This document shows, in pieces, positions 33,052 to 44,657 of a stretch of DNA of 64,000 nucleotides (its first letter is position 1; every line of letters begins with the position of its first letter). Under the pieces are notes generated by a model. That model saw nothing but the letters and a program-made list of their open reading frames with translations, was not told the origin of the DNA and did not search any database. Source of the stretch: Amborella trichopoda (lineage: Eukaryota; Streptophyta; Magnoliopsida; Amborellales; Amborellaceae). Both the position numbers and the translations under genes were made by a program. The DNA lies in the NCBI RefSeq assembly GCF_000471905.2, contig NW_006500103.1, positions 1,782,031-1,846,030 of the forward strand, written 5' to 3'.

Positions 33052-33624
33052 GGAATTATAATGTGCGTGTGTGGGTGAGAGAGAGAGTGAGAGAGAGAGA
33101 GAGAGAGGGAATCATTTGTAGATGTGGGGCTTTAGATTAGCATCGTAGTTGCCTATGCTAAATGCAAGAACATAATGTGCATTGCAGAGGGGCTTTGTGA
33201 TTAAACCTTACTGAGGTAGTTCTCTATCTCTCTATCATCCTTTAATTCCAATTAGCATCTAAGTGGCCTATGTTTAATGCAAGAGCATAATTAGCATCGC
33301 AGAGGGGCTTTGTGATTAAATTTTTTGCAGAGGTAGTTCACTCTCTCAATCATCCTTTATTTCATATTGTGGTTCATTTTAGCTCATTGAAGAGAGTGGG
33401 AATAGGGTAATCTTTTCATTGTGGTCTTGTCCTCCATTTTTTGTCCGTTGAATGAATCTCTGGAATTATTTATATTAGTTTTTATACGGTTTTGACGATG
33501 CCTCTCTAGTGTACCATGTAACACACACCTGTGGGCCAAAACGATAATGCAACCATAGGCACCCATTGTATGCATCATTTTTTTTAGGGGTTATTTTGTC
33601 GGCATATTAAGTCAAAAGGGTGGG
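33052..33624. other. METTL4 3' flank with a local repeat
   Basis: A (GA)n run at 33,076-33,107. A word GCAGAGGGGCTTTGTGATTA occurs at about 33,185 and 33,299 within two related halves (period about 114). Polyadenylation of METTL4 must occur in this stretch but the site is not certain. Confidence 0.45.
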
Positions 33625-33762
33625 ATATTAGGTCATAGGGATCTGATTAAGGGTATGGCCTATAATAAAGGGAAATGGCGGAACGTGACTTATGTAGCCG
33701 AACCATCTAACCTAGATGGTTGGGAGAATGCTTGAATGGTTGCGATGATGATGATGATGGTT
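33625..33762 (+). mobile_element. RTE-clade LINE 3' fragment
   Basis: AAGGGTATGGCCTATAATAA, then TTATGTAGCCGAACC, and a GATGATGATGATGG tail, as in the other RTE tails. Short and diverged. Confidence 0.6.
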
Positions 33763-34529
33763 TAGTGATAGGGAGGTTAGCTTTAAATAAAGTGTTAATT
33801 GTACAGCTTTCTAACTGGCTACTTTTTTTTTTTAAATGGTTTTTTTTTTTTTCTAGAAGTAGGGGAGACATTTTATAAAAACAAAGGTGATATTCCTTAG
33901 AAAATTATCATTGATATAAGTACCTTTAGTATCATGATCACTTATCCTCTTATGCCCTTACAAGTGACTCAATACCTTAAAAAACTGATCAAACTTCGAG
34001 AGAATAAGGTTGTTTTGAGTAGGGAAAGTATGTAAGGAGATTGGTTTCCTTTGGTACAAAAATGTCATGATCAATCCTAGCTATTATGCTGCTAGGGTTT
34101 TATACCATTACTATAAGATTTTGAATATATATATACACCTCTACGTATTTAATTTTGCATTGATGGCTGATTGTGACTTTTGTTATTTACACTCCTTATC
34201 TTTTGAAAACCTAGAACTACTCTGGGTATATTTTCTATCTATACCATAAAAATGGATGGAACTTTTAAGCAATGATATTCTCACCTTTCCTTTGGGTGGA
34301 AAAGCAAATTATGCACCTGCCAATTGCCGCGGTGGCTAGCCCATGGGCTTTTGGGTAGGGCTCCATTTGGGCTGGGTTCAGGGTTGAGTCCAAGATCAGC
34401 AGCTTGGACCATCATTTGTTGGCCTGATACTTTATAGTTTATATGGGTATATTATATGATATATGATCTAAAGTTCATACTTTTTATAATCTGTAGACCA
34501 TATAACATCTATATATATTTATTTATTTT

Positions 34530-34750
34530 GAATAATATACTATAAGACCTTTTTACATCTATGTGTGTAAGATTTTAGATGATCACCATTAAATTTTGAT
34601 ACGGATTTTTAAAAAAGTTATTTGTAAACCAATTCATTCAAGTTCTACACTCATGTGATAACTTTTTTAAAGATTTGTGTTAAAATTTAATGGTGATTCT
34701 TTAATGTCTTACTCATATGGGTACGAAAGGGTCTTATAGTGTCATTATTC
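34530..34750. mobile_element. Foldback MITE with ~95-bp inverted arms
   Basis: Left arm from GAATAATATACTATAAGACC, right arm ending (complement) GAATAATGACACTATAAGAC. The arms share ATCACCATTAAATTTT and TTTAAAAAAGTTAT in inverted orientation around a short centre near 34,640. No coding content. Confidence 0.75.
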
Positions 34751-35988
34751 ATTTATTTTATAATCATATCATAAGATTTTATACATATGCTTTCCCATAT
34801 CTCCATTCACTATGAATTTTGGAAAGTTAAATGTAATCATTTAAAAATAATATCTAAATTTATTTTTCTGAAAATAATAAGTAAGTCTCGAGTGTGAGTG
34901 GATACCAAAATTTTGAATCAGAAGAACCTTATCTCATAGCCGAGGGAGTAAGTACACAGTATGCTTATGTGGGAGTATTACCCTTAGATTATCCAAGGGG
35001 GTAAGTATGCAGTATGCTCCCCCGAGAACCTGGATCCTGTTGGGAGCATACTAGACCGGCAGAGAGGTTCACAGGGAGAAGGAGCGCAAGTTTCGCAGCT
35101 AATACATCTATTTTGTCCCTCACGGAGGAAATTTAAGGGAAAAGAAAGAAAATAAATTGGCGGCTTCTCGAACCCTAGAATCTCTCTCTCGCACCAACCG
35201 TTGCAACCGAGCCCTCTCCTTCTCTCTCTAAGTCCCTGCTAAATTCTTTCTCTTCCAATATTTTTCTTATTCTTTTTTCCATTGATTCAATTCTTAGGAT
35301 TAATATATATTGCGGAATGCAAGGCTTCTGTTGACCCTGAAAGCTGAACGTTTGAGGCTCAAGTAACCGCGGAAACAGCCTCAAACGTCAAAAGAGTGAG
35401 ATTCTGAATCCATTTATTTGTTTTCTTCAAGAGTTGTTTTTTTCGGTTCTTGAACAATCTCCACTTATTTTCATATTACACTTTTAGGAGATGTTTACCA
35501 TTCATTTATGTCAAATCTTTGCTATAAGCTTCAATATTTCGTATTCACTATTTAGATTTGTTATTTTGCTGATGTTATTTTCTAAAATTAGCTTTTGAAA
35601 TCGATAATTGGCTCTGATTTTTATTTTATCATTGGAAAACTAAAATTAAATGGCTTGCAAATAGTGGTGAGAATGGTAGAGAAATCTGCAATTTTGTGGA
35701 CTTTTTTATTTGGAAATTGATTATGTGCAAATTTCGGTCCCGGCCAGGCTCGGGCATCAAAAGTTTAGGGTTTTATACTCTGTGCAAATTAGGGCTTTCT
35801 CATTAATCTTGTTCTATAGAAACCAGGATTTCTTGTTTCGGACTTTTGTGAACTGATATGGTTTCTCCTGAGCAGAGATCATGGATGATGGATCATAGAT
35901 ACGAGGGGAAGTTTTCATAGGTCATAGAAGCGATTTGCAGTTAGTGGGTTCAAGAAATTTATCTGGTTGTAGGAAGGGAGAAGGAGAT
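34751..35988 (+). promoter_or_regulatory. Upstream region and leader of the STMP1-like gene
   Basis: CT-rich leader sequence lies at about 35,180-35,260. A CTCCTGAGCAG acceptor at about 35,877 precedes the coding exon, which suggests a spliced 5' UTR. A short upstream frame (ATGGATGATGGATCATAG at 35,881) precedes the main start. A pair of similar words (GTAAGTACACAGTATGCT and GTAAGTATGCAGTATGCT) occurs near 34,950 and 35,000. Confidence 0.4.
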
Positions 35989-36159
35989 ATGGGGATCATA
36001 AAGAGCAGCTTCTCGTTCCTTGTGGGCACAATGTGTGGTGTGTATATTGCTCAGAACTACAATGTTCCAAACATCGCAAAACTAATGAACACTGGTATTA
36101 TCATGGCAAAGCATATTGAAGAAATTTACAGGAAGCCCAAGAAGAGAGATGAAGATTAG
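35989..36159 (+). CDS. STMP1: Short transmembrane mitochondrial protein 1-like microprotein
   Basis: 56 codons plus stop. It begins MGIIKSSFSFLVGTMCGVYI, a single hydrophobic segment, then AQNYNVPNIAKL, and ends with a lysine-rich YRKPKKRDED tail. The segment GVYIAQNYNVPNIAKL matches the core of the STMP1/DUF4535 family (animal proteins have YLAQNYDIPN), small inner-membrane proteins of mitochondria linked to respiratory complexes. An upstream in-frame ATG at 35,935 would add 18 residues with no family likeness, so the 35,989 start is preferred. Coding is in one exon, with the intron inferred in the leader. Confidence 0.85.
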   Translation: MGIIKSSFSFLVGTMCGVYIAQNYNVPNIAKLMNTGIIMAKHIEEIYRKPKKRDED

Positions 36160-37094
36160 TTCTACATAGGGTTCCTTTCTCCCAATTTCTTTTGTTTGGG
36201 GATGACGGCTTCAAGTCAATCTGCTTTTTTGCAATAGTGGTCAACACAATGGGTATAAGTATTGCAATTTAGCCTAATTTTGTTTCTCCCCATGATTCTG
36301 GATAAAGAAAAAATTGTTTCAGGGGAATTTGGCTTTTTGACCATTTATTGAGAATGTCTTTTTAACATCTAATTTTTTTATCCGTGGAGGTGTTATATAT
36401 TTTTTGTTTTTCTATTATTCATTGTTTTATTTGGGATTAATTGGATATGATGCTAGTGTGTTTTCTTTTATCATTGTAAATCTGGCGATTTTTTCTAATC
36501 ACCAGTTTCTGAAACTTGACAAGATTATTGATCTTTTATGTCGATTCTACCATATGTTATGGAAGAACTGGTCGTCAATCCAAGGAAAACCTGCTCACCA
36601 ACAAAACAGTGTTTGTATTTTTGGAATGATGTTAGTACCAACTATTCCAAATCTTGGGTTAGGTTATTTTATAAATTTGAATGCTTTAATCTTTCCAAAC
36701 ACTAAGTGATGCACTATTGCAATTCTATATCAAGTAGCTGTGTCAATCATGTTAGGATCCTCTAAAAGCTTGTAGTGCACATTTGAAACTGATATGCTGA
36801 ATTTGTTCCTTGTGTTACTTGATACTATACAATTTGGTTTCGTACTAGATTGCTTGAGAGAAATTTGGAATGTCGTCGTTAAGAAGTGGGAGTAGTAATA
36901 GGATTGTTTCTCTCATTGTGAGAATTAAACAATGGGCATGGTCCTTTTTCAGATTATATGAGTATTAAAATCCAAATTATCGCAATCGAAGGTGACAGGA
37001 AATCTCATGTTTTGGTATTAAGCAATTCTTTTTTTGATTATTTGACACATTGTATTAAAGTAAGAATCTATAGCTGGCAAAATGCCATAGTTTG
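36160..37094. other. 3' flank of the STMP1-like gene
   Basis: AT-rich, with open frames of up to 101 codons but no family likeness. It probably includes the 3' UTR. Confidence 0.4.
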
Positions 37095-37335
37095 TACAAA
37101 ATTTAGAATGACGCCTCTACTGTATATGAAATGTTGGTTGTAGCTGTGACTATTGCATTTAATCAAAATCTCTTACAAAACTTCACAGGTGCAGCCTGTC
37201 CAGCACCGCAAGGAAATTACTATGCCGCTATTTAATAATTTAGTCACCATTAGGACAGTTGATGATAAGAAGGAAAAATTTCTTGACATCTTGTATGCTG
37301 CCCTGGAAAAGCAGCTACCACATGGTAGGGGGACA

Positions 37336-37369
<34 letters not shown>

Positions 37370-39330
37370 TTCCCCCCCTTCTTGTCATCAATTTGTTGAT
37401 TTCAATAAACCACCTGAAAAGAGGTCAGTGAGAAATTGAAACAGTCTTTTGTTATCCATAATCTCCACTTTCCAATTCACTGGCTCAATGTTTTAGTTGT
37501 GTTCCAGCTATGCTGGAATTATTTTTGTGCTTAACTATTTTTGTTGGATTTTATCTTGTTTTCAACTTGCCAATTGGCATGAGCTGTTCCTTTTTCTCAT
37601 TCAGTTACAATTCTTGTATGGGGTTCTTTGTCTGAAACATTATGTTTTGAGGTCTATGTTTACCTATCAAAACAAAGTAAATTTCTTTATATGGATTTTT
37701 CCTTGTAATATTAGACTTTTAATGCTTCTAAAGGCCTGGAAAAATATAAATTTTATTATTTTTCTGGTAATTTTTTCCTTGGACAAGTCTGAAATCCATC
37801 ACCTGATTGCGTGTATAAGTCTCATATTTTGTCTCATGACATGTTCAGGAAATATTTGCCTGTTTGCTTCCTGAGTTTTTAAATTAGAAACTGTTTATTT
37901 TCATTTGATTATTTTGTTGTTCTCATTGTCATTCCTTGAAATACTTTAATGTTTAAGTCTAGCCTGGAAAGAAACTATCATTTGATTTTGTGTGACTATT
38001 GAATGTTGGACTCAGACCGATATTCCAGCCTTTTCCTTTTGACTTCCATTAGCATTAATTTACCTTGAGTTCTCACTCTGTTTTTGTACCAACTCTTTCT
38101 TTTGTTGTAATAATTATGATTATTATGACTTCCATTAGCAATAATTGCCTTGAGGCAGACCAAATAATATTTTGGTCAATGCCATGTCTTGTGCTTTCAG
38201 TTCTTTGAATTGATTTAAGGTTATGCATGCAAACTATTTGTAAGCTTCTTCATACATTCAACCTATTAGTCTTCGATCTGCCATGGAAAATAGAAATGTT
38301 CTCACCAAATCAGTGCAAGTAATTCTCTTATCACATGGCTTGTTATACGAATGGGAGATTGTTTTTTCATCATCTGCCCTTACATAGATTTTTTAATATA
38401 TCAAGTTATCAACTTTTTTTAAAAACTGATTAATAAGACAAAATTCTGACAGAGTAGTGCTTGGATTTCTTACCTGCAACAAATTGTAAAGTTGTTTTTG
38501 GTTTTCTATCGATGTTGCCTTCGCCAAATTGTCTATCTGATGACAACATGACTGTTTCAATTTTCCTGCTCTGACCAGTCAAGCCAAAAGAATAAGCAAG
38601 AAATACTCTTTCATGAATTGCCAAAGAATTTATATATGAACTTAGAGCTCCTCAGATAAATCTGTACTCTGCACAAGTTTCTAGTTTATTACATTAAGGT
38701 TGGTAATTTGTCTTTCGAGTGGTTCGAGTCATATTGGACTTCCGATTTAACAAGAAGACTGGACCTCATTGACCAGTCCAACTGGTCGGACACTTAATCC
38801 TTGGCCAGTATGGTCTAGAGCAAAAATCCTATTTTTGTGAAATGTTGATTTTATCAAATGTTTAACAATTTTTTTCTATCGTTTCGACCGATTAATGGTG
38901 GACAAAGTTTTTTTAATATATTTAAAAATTTTAAGCTGATAGTTCTGTTTTTATTTTTTAACTTTTCTTATGTTGTCCAACTTATTCAATTAATGCATTT
39001 ATCGATTTTGATTGGATCATACCCTTTATCAAGTTTTAGTAAAAAAATAAGGAGAACTCAACAAAAAAAAAACTCGTGAAGGGAGTTCTTCCATTTCTTG
39101 GGGGGTAAGTTAAGAAAACCGCTTTTTACTTACCAAAGCTTTTTTAATGAATTTTGTGGCCGTACTTTTTCTTCTTGGACTGGCCAATGAATCATGAATC
39201 AGGATCCTACTTCGAAGGTGTATCGAAAATTTTGCTTGAGTTGATGGCTTGATGGACCAACTTATGGGTTTCTTTTTAATGGATTTCTTTTGGGAAAATG
39301 AATCACTTCGATTCCAACATACCGGTTTCG
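37095..39330 (+). pseudogene. Partial duplicated METTL4 pseudogene
   Basis: A decayed copy of METTL4 from the end of intron 2 to exon 9. Exon 3 is at about 37,188-37,325 (QHRKEITMPLFNNLV), exon 4 relics near 37,785-37,810, and exon 5 near 38,245-38,325, where the catalytic DPPW has become DLPW followed by a frameshift. An exon 6 end lies near 39,075-39,140 (in-frame stop), and exon 9 pieces run at 39,150-39,330. Intron sequence is also shared, so this is a DNA-level duplication and not a retrocopy. Exons 7 and 8 are not seen. An unrelated AT-rich insertion occupies about 38,720-39,060. Confidence 0.85.
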
Positions 39331-39509
39331 GAAAGATGCCTAATTATCTCATTGTGGTTTTCAATTCTGCCGACACTATCCCTAACTCCCTAATTTATAT
39401 GAAAAAACATGAGTAGGAGCATGTTTTTCTCACTGAATTATAAAAAAAAAAAATCGATTTGATTTTATTTTTCATCTTTCAGGGTGCTTGAGAGATTAGC
39501 GTTTTAGTT

Positions 39510-39999
39510 GCCCAAGAGAGACCAAAATAAAGGATGACTCATTTAATAAAAACTTTGCTTTTCAAAAAAAAAAAAACTGAATTTTTTTAAAAGGAAAATT
39601 GTTTCATACAGGCTGGGTCGCATTTCTACGTATGCAGTCCAGAAAATGTAAAATATCCATATTAAAAATGGTTGCAAGAAGGTGTTCCATCTAAAAACAA
39701 TGAAATTGAGTTCCAAATATTTTATTACTAAAATTATATTTATAATTTTTTTAAAATTTATTTATTAAGTTATATTCATGATCTCCATGTTAGAGATTAC
39801 ATGTCTTTAAAAATTAAGTTTTAAAATCCATCTCAAAAATAGATTTATTAAAAAGCCCGCATTTCCATACATGCGGGCTTGGCCGCATAGAAACCGGATC
39901 CTTTTTAAAATCAAGGATGACTCAAGATGGGGAAGGAGAGAAACTGAGAGTGTTAGAGAAGCCAAAATAAACGATGACTCATCTAATAAAAGTTCAAAA
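39510..39999. repeat. ~300-bp repeat (copy 1) flanked by a direct repeat
   Basis: The core at 39,600-39,900 ends in an AGCCCGCATT/ATGCGGGCTT hairpin and matches, inverted, the stretch 52,862-53,165. It is bracketed by related words CCAAAATAAAGGATGACTCA (about 39,521) and CCAAAATAAACGATGACTCA (about 39,963), about 440 bp apart. Confidence 0.55.
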
Positions 40000-40609
40000 A
40001 ATAAAATTAGGCATGGGCTTCACGGGTCTGGGCTAGTCTCAGCCCTAGCTTGGCCTTTCTTTCTATAGGTCAAGTCAAGCCCAATGCTGACCTGGCCAAG
40101 ACTGGGCTGAAAAGGTCCTGGCCCTCGCGAACAGGCCAATTACAATACAAGGAAAAAGGAAAAAAACAATGAAAAAGGGCCAAATTGGCTGGCCCAATTG
40201 TAGCTTTACCTGTTTCACTTTTCTTCTTAAAGAATGCCTAAGTTTAGGTTTAGCAATGAAAATTAGGATCGAGCCCTAACCCTAGCTCTTAAGCCACATA
40301 TTCCAGCCCAATTCCTAGTATTTAGGACCGGGTCAACAGGAATGGCCAGGCCTAATGAAAGTGGTCACCATAAGCCAATTTCTTGGCTAGTTCATAGTCT
40401 TGTTTGTTGACTTGATGTCCTAAAACTTCCATGATCAAACTCGTACTTCTAAATTCATTCCGTACATAGTGTTCTATAATACCACTAGAATGCATACACA
40501 CAAACACGCACTAATCTCCAATGTAGAGATGAGTACGTTTGGAAAGCTTTACTCCGTCAAAAGATGTAGGAAAATAAGTAAATCCTCAGCTCATAACTCA
40601 GGAAAAATT
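40000..40609. other. Intergenic DNA with GGGC-rich transposon-like ends
   Basis: Between about 40,010 and 40,355 the ends TTAGGCATGGGCT and GGCCAGGCCTAA are roughly inverted, with repeated CTGGCC/AGGCCT words between them. A decayed MITE is possible but no target duplication was found. Confidence 0.3.
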
Positions 40610-40915
40610 GCAATTCAAGCATTGAAAATATTTTAAATTAATAATTTCGGTTTGAATCATTATGGTAGTGAATAAAAATTAGGATTTCAAGCTTTAAAAG
40701 AGTGTATATTATAACAAATTATCTAGATCATTGATTTTACCCTAAAAATAAGTGTTCACAGTTTCACAAGATCTGTACCATTTTTTGACTTTCTAATTTG
40801 GTTATTCTTTAATTGGTTTTAAAACCATTGTAAAGATTTCTTGTGCCAAAAGTACTTTCCAGACAAGGTTTTATTTTGTTTTCATAAAGCTTAGGCTTTA
40901 TAGAAATTACATCTG
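40610..40915 (+). mobile_element. Second copy of the repeat seen at 24,265-24,610
   Basis: Shares, in opposite orientation, the AATTATCTAGATCATTGATT block and the TTTATTTTGTTTTCATAAAGC end. Noncoding. Confidence 0.5.
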
Positions 40916-41439
40916 TATGCATATTATATGTTAAAAATGAGTAGAATAAGTTTGTGAAAAGGCCTATTCATTAGTGTCTTCTATATCTAAAAACTTGAGA
41001 TTTACTATAGAATTCCGAGATGAGTATTTTATTATTATCTTCTTTATTTTAAGGCTGTATTTAATGCTCAATTCCATATTTGAGGGTGTATAATTTATTC
41101 GGTCTTTAAGTTTTTTCCATACATCCTAATAAGTTGGGATGTAACATCTATCCAATCGTAAAACTCGAGATTGACTTCATGTTGAAATGTCCAAAGATCT
41201 TGGACACTGGTCGGGTCTAGGTCAAGATGTATAAAAAAAAGGACAATATACACCAACATATATACATTCATGTATGTTCGATTGGGTCGACCAACACCCA
41301 CATCTTGACCCAACCCAAATTTTTCGAAGTTGGGATTCGAATTGGTTCGGGTTGACCCGACTGGTTTGCCACCCCTAAAAGACTGGACAGACGTTTGCTT
41401 GGAAAGATGTACTTCGAGTCCACCTCTAAAGGTTTTTAG

Positions 41440-41537
41440 CTGACGTAGAATACACCTGGTGAGCACAATTTTGGCAAGTCATAAATCTAATATACCTGTT
41501 ACGCAGGTGACTCGGGTTCGATCCCCGGCAATGGCGA
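41440..41537 (+). other. tRNA-like fragment (possible SINE head or tRNA pseudogene)
   Basis: Positions about 41,492-41,534 look like a tRNA 3' half: an anticodon arm TACCT-GTTACGC-AGGTG, then a T arm with GGGTTCGATCCCC. The 5' acceptor strand that would pair with CAATGGC is missing, and only an A-box-like CTGGTGAGCAC lies upstream at about 41,456. Directly repeated ATTTTACCTATAATTTTTGT words follow at about 41,560 and 41,615. Confidence 0.4.
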
Positions 41538-41708
41538 ATTTTAACAATTTTTTAGTATTAGTATTTTACCTATAATTTTTGTAAGATCATATTGTATTGT
41601 AAATTTTTTAGTATTTTACCTATAATTTTTGTAAGATCATATTATATTCTAAACCAATAATTTTTGTTAAGATCATATGCTCGGGAGCATAAAATCTTTC
41701 TACCTCAT

Positions 41709-42093
41709 ATTTTAAATATGGAAAAAGTTTATATAAGGGTGAGGCTCTAAAAAATCAAATTAAAGTGCATTCCAAAAATCCTCTAGAAGAGTTTGATTGT
41801 TCAAAAATCCTCAAATCGATAATCTCTATATCAAAATGTATGAACATGAGAAAAAATGGATTTCAATTTTTGAAAATAGTATATCTTATAAAGCATTTTC
41901 TAGACTATCAATTTTCAAGAATTTTAAGTGTTTATAGATGATCTATACTAATTTTGAAGTTTTAAATTTTATAATTAGAGATAAAAATGAATTTTGAAAG
42001 CATTACCAAGATTTTTAGCATCTTTCGATACCATTTATACGTGCACTTGCTTGGATTGTTTAGGGGGTAGGCCTTATACAAACCGCACCCTTT
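41709..42093 (+). mobile_element. MITE of the ~380-bp family, copy 4
   Basis: Left end AAGTTTATATAAGGGTGAGG, right end GGTAGGCCTTATACAAACCG. The outer about 45 bp are inverted repeats (the words CTCTAAAAAATCAAATTAA and, inverted, CCTAAACAATCCAAGC). Best preserved of the single copies. Confidence 0.75.
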
Positions 42094-42806
42094 AAATATC
42101 GGAAAGCTTTCTATGTTTTTCCTACAACATAGAAGTCCTATCCTCCCTCTACCAATCCAGCCGTCCATTTTTTATCAAGAGAGCCACTCACCGTTTGATC
42201 TCAGATCCAACGCCTCAAAGTATTTTATTTTTAATTTTTTTTAATACAAATTTTCTGAATATGAAATTTGGTACGTGCCATCTTCTCATTGGGACGCATC
42301 TATAAAAAATATTAACAATAATTTTACGATAAAAAATAATGACCAAATAACCCTTGAAACTTTCAAAGGTATTTTGGTTTTTTTTTTTATATATTTTTCA
42401 TTAGTGTGAGTTCAATAGAGAAATGGACAGCCAAAATTTGGTGTCAAAATCGTTTATAGAAAAAAAATTAAAACTAAAATAGTATAAAGATGTGACATTG
42501 TGATTGGGGCAATCTTAACCCTCCATTCAAAAATGGAGGGTTGGATCAAGCGAAGGATAGAACTTATATATATATTGTAGGGGAAATATAGAAAGCTTTC
42601 CCATTGAGAGAAATTACATAGTGAAAAGAGAGAGAAAATAGTGAAAAGAGAGAGACGTTATATCGTGAGAGAAAGTTCAAGAGTGTTATTAGAGAGAGAT
42701 TACATAGTGAAAAGAGAGAATTGAAACTAGGTACTGAGAGAGTTTAAACCAGATAGAGAATCTGAACTCCGCCCTTGACAATCATGCCTGAAACTCCACA
42801 CGCAAA
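42094..42806 (+). promoter_or_regulatory. Upstream region of the PPR gene
   Basis: AT-rich, with a repeated ATAGTGAAAAGAGAGA word at about 42,619, 42,640 and 42,704 just upstream of the start. Apparently purine-rich leader sequence. Confidence 0.4.
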
Positions 42807-44657
42807 ATGCCAAACCTCTTTCCATTGCTTCCCCATTTATCGGTTTCTCTCTCCACTTGCTCTTATGGCCACCAAGTCCATCAGTCTTGCCTCTCCCTCC
42901 TCAACAAATGCACGTCCTTGAAACAACTAAAACAGGTTCAGGCCCAAACTTTCAAAGAAGCCATTGGCACTGACCCATATACATTAAGCAAGCTCATTGA
43001 GTTCTGTGCTTTATCGACATCTAACCTCTTGTTCTATGCTTTCTCTCTCTTCATTTTAATTCCCGAACCCAACCTCTTCGTCTACAACACCATGATTCGA
43101 GGATCAGTGAGAAATGATCGACCCTGCGAGGCGATTCTGCTCTATAATCAGATGAGAGAGAGAAACATATTGCCCAACAATTTCAGCTACCCTTTTCTCT
43201 TCAATGCCTGTGAGAAAACACTGGCCATTAACCATGGCCTAAAGCTCCATGGCGGTGTTCTGAGAAGTGGGTTTTGTTCTGATCCCTTCGTTATGACAAC
43301 CCTTTTGACCATGTATGCTAAATTTGGAATGTTGCAGAGTTCAGCCCATGTATTTGATGAGATGGCTATGAGAGATACAGTCTCATGGAATAGCTTAATT
43401 GGTGCATATATAAACCATGGGGACATGGAGAAAGCTCAGTGGTACTTTCATAGAATGCCAAAGAGAAGCCTGGTTTCGTATAATTCAATGCTCTCGGGCT
43501 ATGCAGATAAAGGGGAGATGGATAAAGCTTGGCTTTTGTTCAGAGAGATGAAGGAGAAGGATGTGATTTCTTGGAATTCGATTCTGGGGGGCTACACCAA
43601 AAAAGGAGACGTGGAAATGGCTAGAACAATCTTTGATAAAATGGGTGAGAGAGATGTGGTTTCTTGGACTTCCATGATCAATGGCTATGTTCGAAGTTGG
43701 CGGTTCAACGAAGGTTTGATGCTCTTTCGAGAAATGCAGGTCTTGAAAACTAAGCCTTCCGAAATCACCATGCTTAGTGTTCTCTCAGCTTGCTCCAACT
43801 TGGGGGCTCTAAATTTAGGCCGATGGGTTCATGACTATATTGAAAAGAGTGGGTTCAAGCTTAACAAGGCTCTAGGCACTGCGCTCATAGACATGTACGG
43901 GAAGTGTGGAGACATGGATAGAGGACTAGAGGTTTTCAGAGAGATGGAAGGCCATGAGAGAGATGTAATAGCTTGGACTGCAACTATCGGTGGCCTTGCA
44001 ATAAACAGTCGGAGCAGAGAAGCTCTTGAGTTCTTCTCTAAGATGGTGAGCAAAGATGTAAGGCTGAGGCCAGATGGAGTCACCTTTCTTGGTGTTCTTA
44101 GTGCCTGTTCTCATGCTGGTCTTGTAAAGGAGGGGCTTCAATATTTCAAGAGTATGAGCAGGGAGTACAATATTTCGCCTGAAATTGAGCATTATGGATG
44201 CATGGTTGATCTACTAGCTCGAGCTGGCCTCTTAAAAGAAGCCGAAGAGTTTGTTAAAAGAATGCCTCTTAAGCCTGATGCAGTGATATGGGGTTCTCTG
44301 TTCTCGGCTTCTCGAATTCATAACAATGTGGAGTTAGGAGAGAGAGTGATTGAACATCTTACAGAGATGGAACCCAAGAATTTAGGGAATTATGTGGTTC
44401 TTTCAAATGTATATGCAGCAGCCGGTAGGTGGAATGATGTTGCAGAGGTGAGAAGAGCGGTGCGGGAGAAAGGAGTTCGAAGGACACCTGGTTGTAGCTC
44501 AATTGAGACAAGTAATGAAGTTCATGAGTTTGTTGCTGGAGATCTCTCGCACCCACGATCAGTTGAAATATATAAGATGTTGGACGACTTAGCTAGTGGG
44601 CTTCAGCTAGAAGGGTATTTTCAGGACCCTTACTTCTTCATGCAAGAGACAGATTGA
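42807..44657 (+). CDS. PLS-class pentatricopeptide repeat protein with E-type C-terminus
   Basis: A 616-aa intronless ORF. After about 90 residues the PPR repeats start (LFVYNTMIRGSVRNDRPCEA) and continue as 31-36-residue P, L and S units: DTVSWNSLIGAYINHGDMEKA, DVISWNSILGGYTKKGDVEMA, DVVSWTSMINGY, KALGTALIDMYGKCGDMD, DGVTFLGVLSACSHAGLV. The E region follows (DAVIWGSLFSASRIHNNVELG, NYVVLSNVYAAAGRWNDV, then TPGCSSIETSNEVHEF). The chain stops about 35 residues later without a DYW deaminase domain. PLS/E proteins bind specific organelle transcripts, usually for C-to-U editing with a DYW partner, in mitochondria or plastids. The target cannot be read from sequence here, and targeting of the N-terminus is not obvious. 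Confidence 0.93.
   Translation: MPNLFPLLPHLSVSLSTCSYGHQVHQSCLSLLNKCTSLKQLKQVQAQTFKEAIGTDPYTLSKLIEFCALSTSNLLFYAFSLFILIPEPNLFVYNTMIRGSVRNDRPCEAILLYNQMRERNILPNNFSYPFLFNACEKTLAINHGLKLHGGVLRSGFCSDPFVMTTLLTMYAKFGMLQSSAHVFDEMAMRDTVSWNSLIGAYINHGDMEKAQWYFHRMPKRSLVSYNSMLSGYADKGEMDKAWLLFREMKEKDVISWNSILGGYTKKGDVEMARTIFDKMGERDVVSWTSMINGYVRSWRFNEGLMLFREMQVLKTKPSEITMLSVLSACSNLGALNLGRWVHDYIEKSGFKLNKALGTALIDMYGKCGDMDRGLEVFREMEGHERDVIAWTATIGGLAINSRSREALEFFSKMVSKDVRLRPDGVTFLGVLSACSHAGLVKEGLQYFKSMSREYNISPEIEHYGCMVDLLARAGLLKEAEEFVKRMPLKPDAVIWGSLFSASRIHNNVELGERVIEHLTEMEPKNLGNYVVLSNVYAAAGRWNDVAEVRRAVREKGVRRTPGCSSIETSNEVHEFVAGDLSHPRSVEIYKMLDDLASGLQLEGYFQDPYFFMQETD

Noticed and set aside
41492..41537. Functional tRNA gene (Val-like anticodon TAC)
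   Set aside because: No pairing 5' acceptor strand or proper D arm.
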